From positions 16,505,001 through 16,569,000 of the forward strand of contig OX387202.1 of assembly GCA_947561715.1 (NCBI GenBank): a stretch of DNA of 64,000 nt, written 5' to 3'. A program made the translations under genes and the position numbers. Positions 63,901 through 64,000 of this stretch are shown piece after piece (the first letter of the stretch is position 1; each line of letters starts with the position of its first letter). This stretch comes from Ascidia mentula. Its lineage: Eukaryota > Chordata > Ascidiacea > Phlebobranchia > Ascidiidae. The notes under the pieces were generated by a model that was not told where the DNA came from, made no database searches, and saw only the letters and a program-made list of their open reading frames with translations.

Positions 63901-64000
63901 GACTGGGGATGACATTTTGACACAAACCCGTGCCACACGCAAAAAATTATTTTATGTAATCTCGTCCTTTGAATGTGTTGACTCAGCAATTTAATTTGTT

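Overview
The window looks like nuclear DNA of an invertebrate animal. It is AT-rich, has short introns with ordinary GT-AG junctions and secreted-protein genes with signal peptides, and carries transposon-derived repeats. A tandem family of short secreted precursors (signal peptide, basic Cys-containing segment, acidic tail) recalls ascidian antimicrobial precursors, so a tunicate is my best guess. That is inference only; I see no taxon-specific marker.

Layout. (1) 97-10126: two head-to-tail copies of a b(0,+)-type amino acid transporter light chain (SLC7A9-like). The first is cut by the window edge. The second is complete with 11 exons coding 510 residues. Two complete hammerhead ribozyme folds lie between and inside these genes in opposite orientation, with a hAT-type MITE, a foldback element and two tRNA-derived fragments. 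(2) 10417-17215: three tandem units of about 2.1-2.3 kb, each with a small secreted-precursor gene on + and a conserved terminal exon on -, then a decayed fourth unit. (3) 17700-20614: minus-strand pieces: an unidentified internal exon, an unidentified 222-residue ORF, a Pro/Arg-rich terminal exon and a PAN/apple-domain exon.

(4) 20991-61970 is the main feature. An LTR retroelement (Ty3/Gypsy-like, with an env-like region) inserted into the coding sequence of a single-exon IMPACT gene, leaving a 4-bp target duplication (ACAT). A segment running from upstream of a neighbouring Kazal inhibitor gene, through the Kazal gene and the 5' three quarters of IMPACT, into the element interior was then tandemly amplified to eight units of about 4.5-5.5 kb. 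The repeat joint carries a 4-bp microhomology (CGCT). The window therefore holds eight Kazal genes, eight 5' IMPACT fragments, eight 5' LTRs, one 3' LTR and one IMPACT 3' end. Units 2 and 5 share the same nested DNA transposon at the same site. A unique 764-bp spacer separates units 1-6 from units 7-8. The Kazal copy of unit 8 has a replaced reactive-site loop while its introns stay almost identical to the others.

(5) 62139-63900: on -, a six-exon mitochondrial FtsJ-type rRNA methyltransferase gene (MRM2-like) that converges on IMPACT. It keeps its splice sites and K-D-K-E tetrad but carries two in-frame stops and a frame break, so it looks like a recent pseudogene or a poor allele.

The net effect in this haplotype is loss of a normal IMPACT gene together with an eight-fold gain of a secreted protease-inhibitor gene.
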